From Candidatus Kapaibacterium sp. (GTDB lineage Bacteria; Bacteroidota; Ignavibacteria; Kapaibacteriales; UBA2268), in assembly GCA_030835065.1 (NCBI GenBank), contig JAUQWR010000074.1:1-15434 (forward strand): a stretch of 15,434 nt of DNA, read 5' to 3'. The notes beneath the pieces are model-generated. The model saw only the letters and a list, made by a program, of their open reading frames with translations, was not told the DNA's origin and searched no databases. The translations under genes were made by a program, and so were the position numbers. Positions 6,524 through 14,900 of the stretch are shown here, piece by piece (position 1 is the stretch's first letter; each line of letters begins with the position of its first letter).

Positions 6524-7204
6524 TTGTCAATATTTAATCAGCCGATTATTCAAGCGGCAGGAATTTCGAACTTGCAGGAAGCCATGATGTTGGCTTCCTG
6601 CGGTTTTAATTTTTTAGGCTTTCCATTATATTTGGATTATCATAAAGAAGATTGTACTGAAATCGAAGCTGCTAAAATTATTCAGGAACTTCCTAGAAAT
6701 GTTTATCCTGTTTTGATAACATATTTAAATAAGGCAACTGATATAGTTGATTTGTCTGATAGATTGCAGGTATCTATTGTGCAAATTCATGGAGAAATAA
6801 GCCTTGAAGAATTGGAAAAAATCAAGAGATATTCTCCAGGAATGGATATAATAAAAAGTTTGGTGGTTTCTGATGAAAACTTTCAAGAATTAACAGATAT
6901 TATCAGACAGACTGAAAAATTTATTGATGCATTTATAACCGATACATTCGATCCGAAAACTGGAGCTAAAGGCGCCACCGGACTTACACATGATTGGAAC
7001 ATTAGTAAAAAATTAAAAGAAATGACGGGTAAACCATTGATTTTGGCAGGTGGGCTAAATCCCGACAACCTTGAACAAGCAATAAAATATGTCGGTCCTG
7101 CTGGAGTTGATGTTCATACAGGCATCGAAGATAAAGACGGAACGAAGTCAGAAATTAAATCAAAATTATTCGCAGAAATAGCAAAAAAGCATCTAACATT
7201 CTAA
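6524..7204 (+). CDS. TrpF-like (PRAI-family) TIM-barrel protein, likely not a true TrpF
   Basis: 226-aa cytoplasmic protein with the phosphoribosylanthranilate isomerase fold. The family pattern is clear: an N-terminal strand followed by GISNLQEAMMLASCGFNFLGF, VQIHG at ~92-96, ITDTFDPKTGAKGATGLTHDW at ~138-158 (with the Asp equivalent to the TrpF general acid at D140), LAGGLNPDNL at ~174-183 and GVDVHTGIED at ~200-209 (phosphate-binding loops). Genuine TrpF starts with KICGI, whose Cys is the general base; here the aligned residues are QAAGI (A12 for Cys), and the SxR substrate motif after the second strand is also missing. So isomerase activity on PRA is doubtful. The start must be TTG 6524, since TAG at 6512-6514 closes the frame and the fold needs these residues. 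It is 1 nt from the receptor stop, no trp genes are nearby, and it should share the TPP control. Real function unknown. The 3' end overlaps the symporter gene by 12 bp. Confidence 0.8.
   Translation: MSIFNQPIIQAAGISNLQEAMMLASCGFNFLGFPLYLDYHKEDCTEIEAAKIIQELPRNVYPVLITYLNKATDIVDLSDRLQVSIVQIHGEISLEELEKIKRYSPGMDIIKSLVVSDENFQELTDIIRQTEKFIDAFITDTFDPKTGAKGATGLTHDWNISKKLKEMTGKPLILAGGLNPDNLEQAIKYVGPAGVDVHTGIEDKDGTKSEIKSKLFAEIAKKHLTF
6574..6601 (+). repeat. Perfect 11-bp inverted repeat early in the TrpF-like gene
   Basis: GCAGGAAGCCA (6574-6584), 6-nt loop TGATGT, TGGCTTCCTGC (6591-6601). It is followed by GGTTTTAATTTTTT, so it has the shape of an intrinsic terminator, yet it lies in codons 17-26 of the downstream gene. 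It is strikingly GC-rich against its surroundings. It may attenuate transcription or protect the upstream receptor message; it could also be a chance product of coding sequence. Confidence 0.7.
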
Positions 7205-8413
7205 TTCGCCTTCCCAGCGAGCCATAACAGCCGAAGCAAGGCAATTGCCAACAAGGTTGACGCTTGTACGAGCCATATCCATAATTTCATCAACACCCAA
7301 AATAACAGCAACTCCTTCAAGAGGCAAACCAAAGCTAATCAAAGTGCCTGAAAGAATAACTAAAGAAGCTCTAGGAACAGCAGCAACACCTTTTGAAGTG
7401 AGCATTAACGTAAGCATCATTGTGATTTGCTGCCACAAATTGAGCTCGACACCTGCAGCTTGAGCCACAAATATGGAAGCCATTGCCAAATAAAGAGTAG
7501 TGCCATCCAGGTTGAAAGAGTATCCGGTAGGGAGAACAAAAGAAACAATGCGCTTAGGCACACCAAATTGCATCATTTTTTCGAGAGCAGCGGGCAAAGC
7601 ATCATCGGAAGAAGTAGTCTAAAATGCAATTAAAGCAGGTTCTTTTATGTGCTCAAAGAATTTTTTGAAAGGAATTTTGAATATAATCATTACCGGAACA
7701 AAAACTAATAGAATAAAAACTAAAAGAGCTGCATAAAGAGTAAGAACTAATTTACCTAGATTTACAAGTACCGGCAAGCCATTATGCCCGACAGTATAAG
7801 CCATAGCAGCACCAATACCGAAAGGGGCGAATTTCATAACAATACCTGTGAATTTGAACATAACCTGCGAAAGACCTTCGCAAACGTTTAGTACGTATTC
7901 TTTGGGCTTGCCTTGCACTTGAGTGAGTGCCACACCAAAAAGAATTGAAAAGAAAACCACAGGTAGCACATCATTGGCTGCAGCTGATTCGACCACGCTT
8001 TTGGGGACGACGTGTTCGATTGTTTCTTGCCAGGTCATTGGCTTGACGTTAGTGAATTGAGTAGCTTGTTGAGAACTAGAATGATTGAGCTTTATTCCAT
8101 CTCCGGGACGAGTCAAATTAACTGCAAGCAAACCCAAAAAGAGAGCAATAGTAGTTACTATTTCAAAATAAATTAAAGAGCGGAGAGCTAATTTGCCAAC
8201 TGATTTCAAATCGTCTGTATGCCCGGCAATGCCAACAACAAGAGTAGAGAAGAGCAAAGGTACAATAATCGATTTGATAAGTTTGAGGAAAATATTAGAA
8301 AGAAGCTTGACGTTGAGGGCAAATTCAGGAAATATCCAGCCAATAAGCACACCTAAAGCCATAGAAATCATAATCCATTGAGTAAGCCCGATTCTTTTTA
8401 ATAATTTCCACAT
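7193..8413 (-). pseudogene. Dicarboxylate/amino acid:cation symporter (SDF/DAACS family), interrupted by in-frame TAG
   Basis: Read from ATG 8413, the frame would give a 406-aa sodium or proton symporter of the GltP/DctA family, but codon 265 (plus positions 7619-7621) is TAG. Both sides are intact and in the same frame: MWKLLKRIGLTQWIM to KEPALIAF before the stop, then TTSSDDALPAALEKMMQFGVP and LPTGYSFNLDGTTLYL (hairpin 1 and the TM7 NxDGT motif) after it. Relatives usually have Ser at that spot (AFSTTSSDAALP), so one change, TCG to TAG, explains it. The first 264 residues lack HP1, TM7, HP2 and TM8, so the truncated product should not transport. No ATG restarts the second part (the nearest start-like codon is a TTG within ALP). 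The gene's own end codon is also TAG, so reassignment of TAG is unlikely. Nonsense mutation or sequence error are the main options. Confidence 0.85.
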
Positions 8414-8516
8414 AAGTCACTAAAATTAATTATTGATAATATTAATAAATTAAAATAGCATGAATGAAGAGCTTATGCAAGCAAATAAATTAGAAATCTG
8501 TAGTGAAAAAAATGAT

Positions 8517-8547
8517 TTGCATAAAATCAAAAAAAGCCTTAATTTTG
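8517..8547 (+). promoter_or_regulatory. Promoter of tRNA-His
   Basis: TTG (8517-8519, within TTTG) is followed after exactly 20 nt by TAATTTTG (8540-8547), a full match to the Bacteroidota TTG-N19/20-TAnnTTTG promoter. Initiation would fall near 8553, about 9 nt before the mature tRNA. Otherwise 8414-8550 is AT-rich and holds nothing clear. Confidence 0.6.
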
Positions 8548-8561
8548 TAGTCTAAGAAAAT

Positions 8562-8638
8562 GGCGGCTTTAGCTCAGTAGGTAGAGCATCAGATTGTGGC
8601 TCTGAGGGTCACGGGTTCAAATCCCGTAAGTCGCCCCA
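8562..8638 (+). tRNA. tRNA-His (anticodon GTG), with encoded CCA
   Basis: Complete cloverleaf. An 8-nt 5' acceptor strand GGCGGCTT includes the His-specific G(-1) at 8562, opposed to discriminator C73 (8635). Then T8-A9, D stem GCTC/GAGC, anticodon stem TCAGA/TCTGA around TTGTGGC with anticodon GTG at 8596-8598, variable GGGTC, T arm ACGGG-TTCAAAT-CCCGT, and 3' acceptor AAGTCGC with one G-T pair. CCA follows at 8636-8638. Its own promoter and terminator flank it. Confidence 0.96.
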
Positions 8639-8640
8639 CA

Positions 8641-8670
8641 AAAGCAGAATTTCGGTTCTGCTTTTTTTTT
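8641..8670 (+). terminator. Intrinsic terminator after tRNA-His
   Basis: AAAGCAGAA (8641-8649), loop TTTCGG, TTCTGCTTT (8656-8664), running into a T tract to 8670. It begins 2 nt after the CCA end. Confidence 0.9.
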
Positions 8671-8714
8671 ATATAAAAATTAATTTGTTTTATTTGAAAA
8701 TATTTCTCATTTTT

Positions 8715-8734
8715 GTTTAACAAAAATGTTAAAC
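8715..8734 (+). promoter_or_regulatory. Inverted repeat upstream of the TetR gene (candidate operator O1)
   Basis: GTTTAACA (8715-8722), AAAA, TGTTAAAC (8727-8734): a perfect 8-bp palindrome with a 4-bp centre. It ends 16 nt before the regulator's ATG and abuts a near -7 box (AAACTTTG, 8731-8738). The core TTAACA-N4-TGTTAA recurs twice upstream of the efflux operon, which suggests a binding site of the adjacent TetR-type regulator. Confidence 0.6.
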
Positions 8735-8750
8735 TTTGTAAATTGATTAT

Positions 8751-9356
8751 ATGTCGCATAATACGGATAGTGAAACCGAGAAGCTGATAAAAGAAGCAGC
8801 CAAGAAAGTGTTTTTTTCGCAAGGCAAAATCCATGCTAATATGCAAGAGATTGCTGATGAAGCAGGTGTGAACCGAGCACTTTTGCACTATTACTTTCGC
8901 AATAGAGAGAGGCTTTTGCTTGTTATATTAGAAGAAGCGATGATCGATTCACATCAAGTTATGATAAAAGTTTTGACTTCTAATATGAGCCTTGAAGACA
9001 AAATAAAAAGTACTATCGATTATATGATCGATAGATTTATCGACTACCCTTATATGCAAGCTTTTATTATAAACGAAGTGACTAATAATGAAAATTCCCG
9101 TCTGTTGCACGAACGTCATATAGCTCCATTCTTCAATCAATTGCTCGAAGAAATTGAAAAACTAATTAAACAAAATAATCTGGCGCATAAAAATTCCAAG
9201 CAATTTTTGATCAATCTAATGAGCCTGATGCATTATCCATTGATTTCTAAAAAAATTATTTCTAATATTTTTAATTACTCTGATGATGAATATAAGCAGT
9301 TTATCATGGATAGAAAAGAGATTATTCTAAACGTAATGCTTCAAAGAAAAAATTAA
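8751..9356 (+). CDS. TetR/AcrR-family transcriptional regulator
   Basis: 201-aa DNA-binding regulator. Residues ~8-55 form the TetR N-terminal domain (TEKLIKEAAKKVFFSQGK, then the helix-turn-helix MQEIADEAGVNRALLHYYFRNRERLL); the rest is a helical ligand-binding/dimer domain with no recognisable ligand signature. ATG 8751 is the only plausible start. It is followed by a terminator and then by a tripartite RND efflux operon on the same strand. The same palindrome is found before this gene and twice before the operon, so it probably represses both itself and the pump and is relieved by a pump substrate; the direction of control is inferred from the family. Confidence 0.9.
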   Translation: MSHNTDSETEKLIKEAAKKVFFSQGKIHANMQEIADEAGVNRALLHYYFRNRERLLLVILEEAMIDSHQVMIKVLTSNMSLEDKIKSTIDYMIDRFIDYPYMQAFIINEVTNNENSRLLHERHIAPFFNQLLEEIEKLIKQNNLAHKNSKQFLINLMSLMHYPLISKKIISNIFNYSDDEYKQFIMDRKEIILNVMLQRKN

Positions 9357-9365
9357 ATCGAAAAG

Positions 9366-9381
9366 TTAACAATATTGTTAA
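9366..9381 (+). promoter_or_regulatory. Inverted repeat downstream of the TetR gene (candidate operator O2)
   Basis: TTAACA (9366-9371), ATAT, TGTTAA (9376-9381), followed by AC as in O1. It has the same 6-bp arms and 4-bp spacing as O1 and O3 and lies 128 nt before the efflux gene start. It lies before the regulator's terminator, so it may be less important than O3. Confidence 0.5.
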
Positions 9382-9399
9382 ACAATATCGTCAATACTG

Positions 9400-9423
9400 A
9401 AAACTCATTTTGAGTTTTTTTTT
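9400..9423 (+). terminator. Intrinsic terminator after the TetR gene
   Basis: AAAACTCA (9400-9407), loop TTT, TGAGTTTT (9411-9418), continuing as a T run to 9423. It separates regulator and efflux transcripts, so the efflux operon needs its own promoter. Confidence 0.8.
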
Positions 9424-9431
9424 AAGTGCGA

Positions 9432-9447
9432 TTAACAAAAATGTTAA
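9432..9447 (+). promoter_or_regulatory. Inverted repeat upstream of the efflux operon (candidate operator O3)
   Basis: TTAACA (9432-9437), AAAA, TGTTAA (9442-9447), then AAC: 18 of the 20 bases from 9430 to 9449 follow the O1 pattern, including the same A-rich centre. It lies between the regulator's terminator and the TolC-like ATG at 9510, where a repressor would control the pump. A more degenerate relative (ATAACA-ATAT-AATTAA, ~9471-9486) follows. No clear TAnnTTTG box was found in 9424-9509. Confidence 0.6.
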
Positions 9448-9509
9448 ACAATATTATTTATCAATAATATATAACAATATAATTAAACATTAAAATAAAG
9501 GGTTTCTGG

Positions 9510-10823
9510 ATGGCAAAAAAGGTTTTGTGGATGATTTTGCTAATTGCGTTTTCAATTCCTGCATGGTCGCAAAAAATTCTAAGTTTGGAAGACTGCATCG
9601 AAATGGCGCAAAAAAACAATATCGAGATTATTAATAAAAATAAAGAGATTGAATCGGCAGAATCGAAAATTGGTGAGGCAAGAAGCGGACTTTACCCCAG
9701 AATTGATTTAATCGGGCAGTATCAATACTATTTTGAAAGTCCTTCGCAATTGATTGATGCTTCGGCTTTTGGTGGACAAAAAGGGCAATACAAAAAATTG
9801 CAATTTTCGCAAGCTCAGTCTAGCAGTGCTGCATTTAATGTGCAAATGAATTTATACAACCAGAGTATTTTTCAGGGTTTGAAAGCTGCTAATTCTTATT
9901 TGAACGTGGCTAATTTTCAATATTTATTAGCGAAAGAAAATTTGACTTACAATATTTCTGCAACTTATTATATTATTCAAACTTATAAGCAAAATATTAA
10001 AATGCTTGATGATAATATCAAAAGTTTATCTAAAACTGCAGAAGCTATGAAATTGATGAAGGACAACGAGATTGTAAGCAAAAATTCATTTAAAAGAATT
10101 AGCATTAGCCTTGAAAATTTGAATAACGAAAAAACTAATCTCGAACTAAATAAATTGGAATATCTCAATATGCTTAAGTTCCTTTTGAATATGGAACAAT
10201 CCGCATTGATAGATATTGAAGAAATAAATGAAAATTATAATTCTGAAATTACTAATGATAACATAAGCAGAACAGACCTGAAGTTGCAAAATGAATTGAC
10301 AAAACTCTCTGAAATATCGGTGGAAGCTGCAAAATCCGAATATTACCCTTCGCTCTCTTTAGTTTTGGGATATAATCTAAATGGTAATTATGGTGAATTT
10401 AATCCTCTAAAAACTATTAATGATGAATGGCTTAGCAGTTCATATATGGCATTGAAACTGAGTGTGCCAATTTTTGATGGCTTATCTAAATATTATAAAG
10501 TTAAACAAAAAGAAATTGACTTAGAAATAAACAAAAATAATTATGAAATGATGAGGAAAAATGCCGACAAGGAAGTTGCAGATGCAATCAACGGTGTTAA
10601 GTCAAATTTGAATTCATTAGAGAACAACAAAAGAAACTTAAGACTTGCTGAAGAAATTTACAATAGTTCGAGAATTGAATTCGAAAATGGTTTGACTTCG
10701 ATTACTGATTTACTTCAATCACAAGACGAATTAAACAGAGCTCGTACTAATTATACTAATGCAATTATTAATCTAAAGATATCTGAATTGAAACTAAAAA
10801 AATCAACTGGTAATCTCAATTAA
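9510..10823 (+). CDS. TolC-like outer-membrane efflux protein
   Basis: 437-aa outer-membrane factor of the OEP (TolC) family, the exit duct of a tripartite pump. It has a signal peptide (residues 1-~20, MAKKVLWMILLIAFSIPAWS), then LSLEDCIEMAQKNNIEI, the typical first OEP helix. Two OEP repeats follow, each with long coiled-coil helices; hallmark parts are SGLYPRIDLIGQY at ~59-71, EYYPSLSLVLGYNLNG at ~277-292 and LSVPIFDGLSKYYKVKQKE at ~315-333, with ITDLLQSQDELNRARTNYTNAIINL near the end. Length is normal. It is first in the operon, 14 nt before the adaptor gene, and probably under the nearby TetR-type regulator. Confidence 0.92.
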   Translation: MAKKVLWMILLIAFSIPAWSQKILSLEDCIEMAQKNNIEIINKNKEIESAESKIGEARSGLYPRIDLIGQYQYYFESPSQLIDASAFGGQKGQYKKLQFSQAQSSSAAFNVQMNLYNQSIFQGLKAANSYLNVANFQYLLAKENLTYNISATYYIIQTYKQNIKMLDDNIKSLSKTAEAMKLMKDNEIVSKNSFKRISISLENLNNEKTNLELNKLEYLNMLKFLLNMEQSALIDIEEINENYNSEITNDNISRTDLKLQNELTKLSEISVEAAKSEYYPSLSLVLGYNLNGNYGEFNPLKTINDEWLSSSYMALKLSVPIFDGLSKYYKVKQKEIDLEINKNNYEMMRKNADKEVADAINGVKSNLNSLENNKRNLRLAEEIYNSSRIEFENGLTSITDLLQSQDELNRARTNYTNAIINLKISELKLKKSTGNLN

Positions 10824-10837
10824 TTGAAAGGAATAAA

Positions 10838-11902
10838 ATGAAAAAGAAATTGATAATAGCAGCTCTCATTGTTATAGCAATAAGTGCTTCTGCAATAAAA
10901 TTATATAATAATAAGAGAATTGTTGATAATAAAATATATAAACCTGAAGTAGATAAGTCTGTATTAGTAAATACAAAATTGGTGGAATACAAAGAAGCCG
11001 GCAATATGCAGACTTATAGTGGTGCATTCGAAGCTGTAAGAGAAATTGTAATTATGCCTCAAATGCAGGGCGAAGCAAAAGCTGTGTATTTTAAAGAAGG
11101 AGACTTTGTAAGCCAAGGCAAGTTACTTGTTCAAATTGATGATGAATTGCTAAAAGCTCAATTGATTTCGGCAAAAGCTAATTATGATAATGCCAATAAA
11201 AACTATCAAAGATATAAGAATTCTGCTTCGGCAGAAGGCATTAGCCAGGTTCAAATCGATAATGCATATTTGGCTTATAAAGTTGCGGAATCTCAGTTGA
11301 AACAACTCGAAACAAACATTGAAAAATGCAAAGTGAAAGCAGCTTTTTCCGGGATTATCAGCTCTAAGAGTGTTGAGAAAGGTGCAGTGGTTGGTATGAA
11401 TTCTATTTTAGGCAAAATTACTGATATATCCTCATTGAATTTGACAATATTAGTGCCTGAATCAGAAATAGTAAATATCAAACAAAATTCGAGTGTAAAA
11501 ATTAATTCTAATGTATTCAAAGATAAGGATTATTTTGGACGTATAGAATTTATTTCGCCTTCCGCAGATGCTTCGCATAATTATATAGTAAAGATTAAAA
11601 TGGCAAATCCTAAATCAGAAATAAAAGCTGGTATGTATGGTAGTGTAGCTATTAATAATCAGACTAATGGAAAATCAATTTTTATTCCAAGCTCGGCAAT
11701 AATTGGATCTTACAAAAATGCTCAAGTATATGTTGCTAATAACGGTAGAGCAGAATTGAGAAACGTCAAAATCGGTTCGAATATGGCATCTGAAGTTCAG
11801 ATATTAGAAGGGCTTAGAGAAAGTGATGAAATTATTTATAGTGGTATGATAAACCTTCGAAATGGCTCAAAGATTAGTATAGTTAAGAAAAATGTTAAAT
11901 AA
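10838..11902 (+). CDS. RND efflux periplasmic adaptor (membrane-fusion protein)
   Basis: 354-aa HlyD/AcrA-type adaptor that bridges the RND pump and the TolC-like duct. Residues 1-~25 are an N-terminal signal or anchor helix (MKKKLIIAALIVIAISASA) without a lipobox Cys, so it is not a lipoprotein. The half-lipoyl motifs flank a helical hairpin: MPQMQGEAKAVYFKEGDFVSQG (~72-93) and CKVKAAFSGIISSKSVEKGAVVGMNS (~165-190), with coiled-coil segments between (~100-160). The beta-barrel and membrane-proximal domains follow (FIPSSAIIG, then GLRESDEIIYSGMINLRNGSKISI). An unusually good Shine-Dalgarno, GAAAGGA (10826-10832), lies 5 nt before the ATG. Confidence 0.92.
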   Translation: MKKKLIIAALIVIAISASAIKLYNNKRIVDNKIYKPEVDKSVLVNTKLVEYKEAGNMQTYSGAFEAVREIVIMPQMQGEAKAVYFKEGDFVSQGKLLVQIDDELLKAQLISAKANYDNANKNYQRYKNSASAEGISQVQIDNAYLAYKVAESQLKQLETNIEKCKVKAAFSGIISSKSVEKGAVVGMNSILGKITDISSLNLTILVPESEIVNIKQNSSVKINSNVFKDKDYFGRIEFISPSADASHNYIVKIKMANPKSEIKAGMYGSVAINNQTNGKSIFIPSSAIIGSYKNAQVYVANNGRAELRNVKIGSNMASEVQILEGLRESDEIIYSGMINLRNGSKISIVKKNVK

Positions 11903-11916
11903 TTAATTGAATAAAG

Positions 11917-14900
11917 ATGACATTTACAGAATTAATAATAAAAAGACCTGCACTCTTATTTGTGATGTTTGCAGTTTTGATTTTGGGCGGTTTGTTTGCA
12001 TTTACTAAATTAAATTATGAACTAATGCCTAATTTTTCAATTCCTACATTGATTGTTACTACTCCATATCCCGGAGCTGCTCCAAACGAAGTTGAGCAAT
12101 CTGTAACTAAAAAAGTTGAAGATGTTGTGTCCGAATTAGATGGACTAAAAACCATTGTGTCGCAATCTTATGAAAGTTACTCAGTAGTAATGGCAGAGTT
12201 TTCTGCTGATACTGATATAGACGAGAAAGAACAAGAAGCCCAAAGAAAAATTAATAATATAAAAAGATTACTACCCGAAGCTACAAAAGCATCGAGTGTG
12301 TTAAAAATTTCTCCTAGCGATATGCCTATTATGCAGATGACTGCTACTTCAAATTTGAAAGGAGAGGATTTTTACGATTTGGTGAAAAATGAAATTGTTC
12401 CTCAATTGCAACAAATTCCTGGAATTGGGCAGATTAATGTTATTGGCGGTAGAGAAAGAGAAATTCAAGTAAAAATAGATAAAAACAAGCTAAACTACTA
12501 TGGAATTTCTATTTTGCAAGTTACTCAAACTATTAACAATGCTAATCTGGATTTCCCTACAGGCAAGGTGAAGAGCCAGTCCGAACAAAATACTGTAAGG
12601 CTTACTGGTAAGTTTAATTCACTTGATCAGCTTAATAATTTAGCGGTAGCTACAGTTCCCGGAGCAGGAGTAATAAAACTAAGCCAAGTAGCAGAAATTA
12701 TTGATGGTACAAAAGAGATATCAAGCATCAACAGGCTAAATGGAGTTGATGGTGTTGGAATAATGATCAAGAAACAAAGCGATGCCAATGCTGTCGAAAT
12801 AAGCAAAATGGTAAAGTCAAAGTTAGAAAATCTTGAACAAAAATATGCTGGAAATAATCTAAAAGTGCAAATAGCCGAAGATACATCAATTTTTACAATG
12901 GAAGCAGCTAATGCTGTGGTATTCGATCTTGGATTGGCAATTATTTTGGTAGCCTTGGTTATGTTGCTATTTCTACATAGCTTTAGAGATTCATTAATAG
13001 TATTGGTTTCTATCCCAACTTCTTTGATTTCAACTTTTATTTTCATGTATTTCATGGGATATTCGTTGAATTTGATGACACTATTGGCTATGTCGCTTGT
13101 GATAGGAATATTGGTGGACGATTCGATCGTAGTGCTTGAAAACATTCACAGGCATTTGACTATGGGGAAAAACAAAGTGCGTGCTGCTATCGAAGGCAGG
13201 CAGGAAATTGGTTTTTCTGCTTTGGCTATCACACTTGTTGATGTCGTTGTATTTGCACCGATTGCACTTATTGATAATGTGATTGGAGATATATTAAGGC
13301 AATATTCATTGACAATTGTTGCTTCAACTATGATGAGTCTTCTCGTATCATTTACATTAACTCCATTTTTGGCTTCTAGATTTAGCAAGTTAAATAAATT
13401 GGATAGAAAAAATGTATTCCAGAGACCTTTGATTTGGTTCGAAGAAGCTCTCAAGCAAGTTAACAATATTTATACAAAAGCATTAAATTGGGTGTTAAGC
13501 CATAAACTGATTACAAGCGGTATTGTTATGCTACTTTTCGTTGTTACAGGCATAATAATGAGCATGGGAATTCTTGGGCAGGAAATGGTTGCTAGAGGTG
13601 ATAAAGGCAAATTCCTAATGAAGTTCGAATTTGACAAAAGCCTGACTATATCGGAGACAAATTTGAAAACGAGGGAAATTGAAACATTCCTGCTTTCGCA
13701 GAAAGATGTAAAGAGTGTGTATTCAAATGTCGGTGGTGCATCTACAAGTGGTTTGTCGTCTTTATTTGCAAATGGCTCGGAAAATAAATCAGAATTGAGT
13801 GTAGAGCTTGTTGATTTAAAAAATAGAAGCAGAAATACAGAAGATATAATGCTCGACCTTAGAAAGCAGATTGAAGCAATGCAGTCGGGTGTACAAATAA
13901 AATCAAATGTAGTAGGCATGGGTGGTACTGATGAGCCTATTCAAATTATCATCAATAGTGAAGATAGCAAATTGCTGATGGAATCGGCACAGAAACTAAA
14001 ACATATGATAGCAGGTATGGATGGTGCTACTGATGTTACAGTTAGTGTAGAAGATGGCAATCCTGAAATATCTGTCGATATCAATAGAGATTTAATGGCA
14101 CAATTTGGATTGAATTTAGCTACTGTTGGCGCTACACTGCAAAATTCTTATAGTGGAAATACGGACTCGAAATTTAGAGACAAGAATAATGAATATGATA
14201 TCAATATCAAGTTAGATGATTTCGACAAGAAAAATGCAGAAGACGTAGCAAAAATATCATTTGTAAATAACCAAGGCAAGCTGATATATCTATCGCAATT
14301 CGCTGATATTAAGCAAAATAGCGGTCCATCTATGCTCGAAAGAAAAAATAGAAGAGCATCAATTACAGTAAAGTCTAATATACTTGGCATTACAAATGGA
14401 AAATTAGCTGAGAGGATTAATAAAGAACTCGCAAATAATCCAATGCCAAAGGGAGTAGAAGTAAAGTGGGGCGGAGATGTCGAAAAACAAAGCGAATCAT
14501 TTGCAGCATTAGGGATAGCATTGCTTGCAGCTTTGATTTTGGTTTATTTGGTAATGGTTGCATTATACGATAGTTTCGTTTATCCCTTTGTTGTGTTCTT
14601 TTCTATTCCTGTTGCTATAATAGGTGCTTTAATTGCACTCAACCTTACAATGAGCTCCATGAGTATATTTACAATGTTGGGAATAATTATGCTCTTAGGC
14701 TTAGTATCCAAAAATGGGATTCTTATAGTGGATTTCACAAATAAGTTGAAAGCTGATGGGCTGAAAACTAAAGAGGCTTTGCTTGAAGCAGGCAAGGAAA
14801 GGTTAAAACCAATATTGATGACTACAATTGCGATGGTTATTGGTATGATACCAATTGCTATTGCAAAAGGTGCCGGATCTGAATGGAAAAATGGATTAGG

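Noticed and set aside
7193..7618. Independent small gene made of the second half of the symporter
   Set aside because: It has no ATG start before the conserved HP1 region and begins mid-domain; it is the remainder of the interrupted gene.
7619..7621. TAG as a recoded codon (pyrrolysine or reassigned amber)
   Set aside because: The same gene ends with TAG, the position is normally Ser, and no supporting recoding genes are in the window; mutation or sequence error is simpler.
7245..7633. Two plus-strand open frames opposite the symporter
   Set aside because: They are antisense to a strongly conserved symporter sequence and resemble no known protein.
8460..8555. 31-codon ORF (MNEELMQANKLE...) before tRNA-His
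   Set aside because: It runs through the tRNA promoter, has no SD or similarity, and such short frames are expected by chance.
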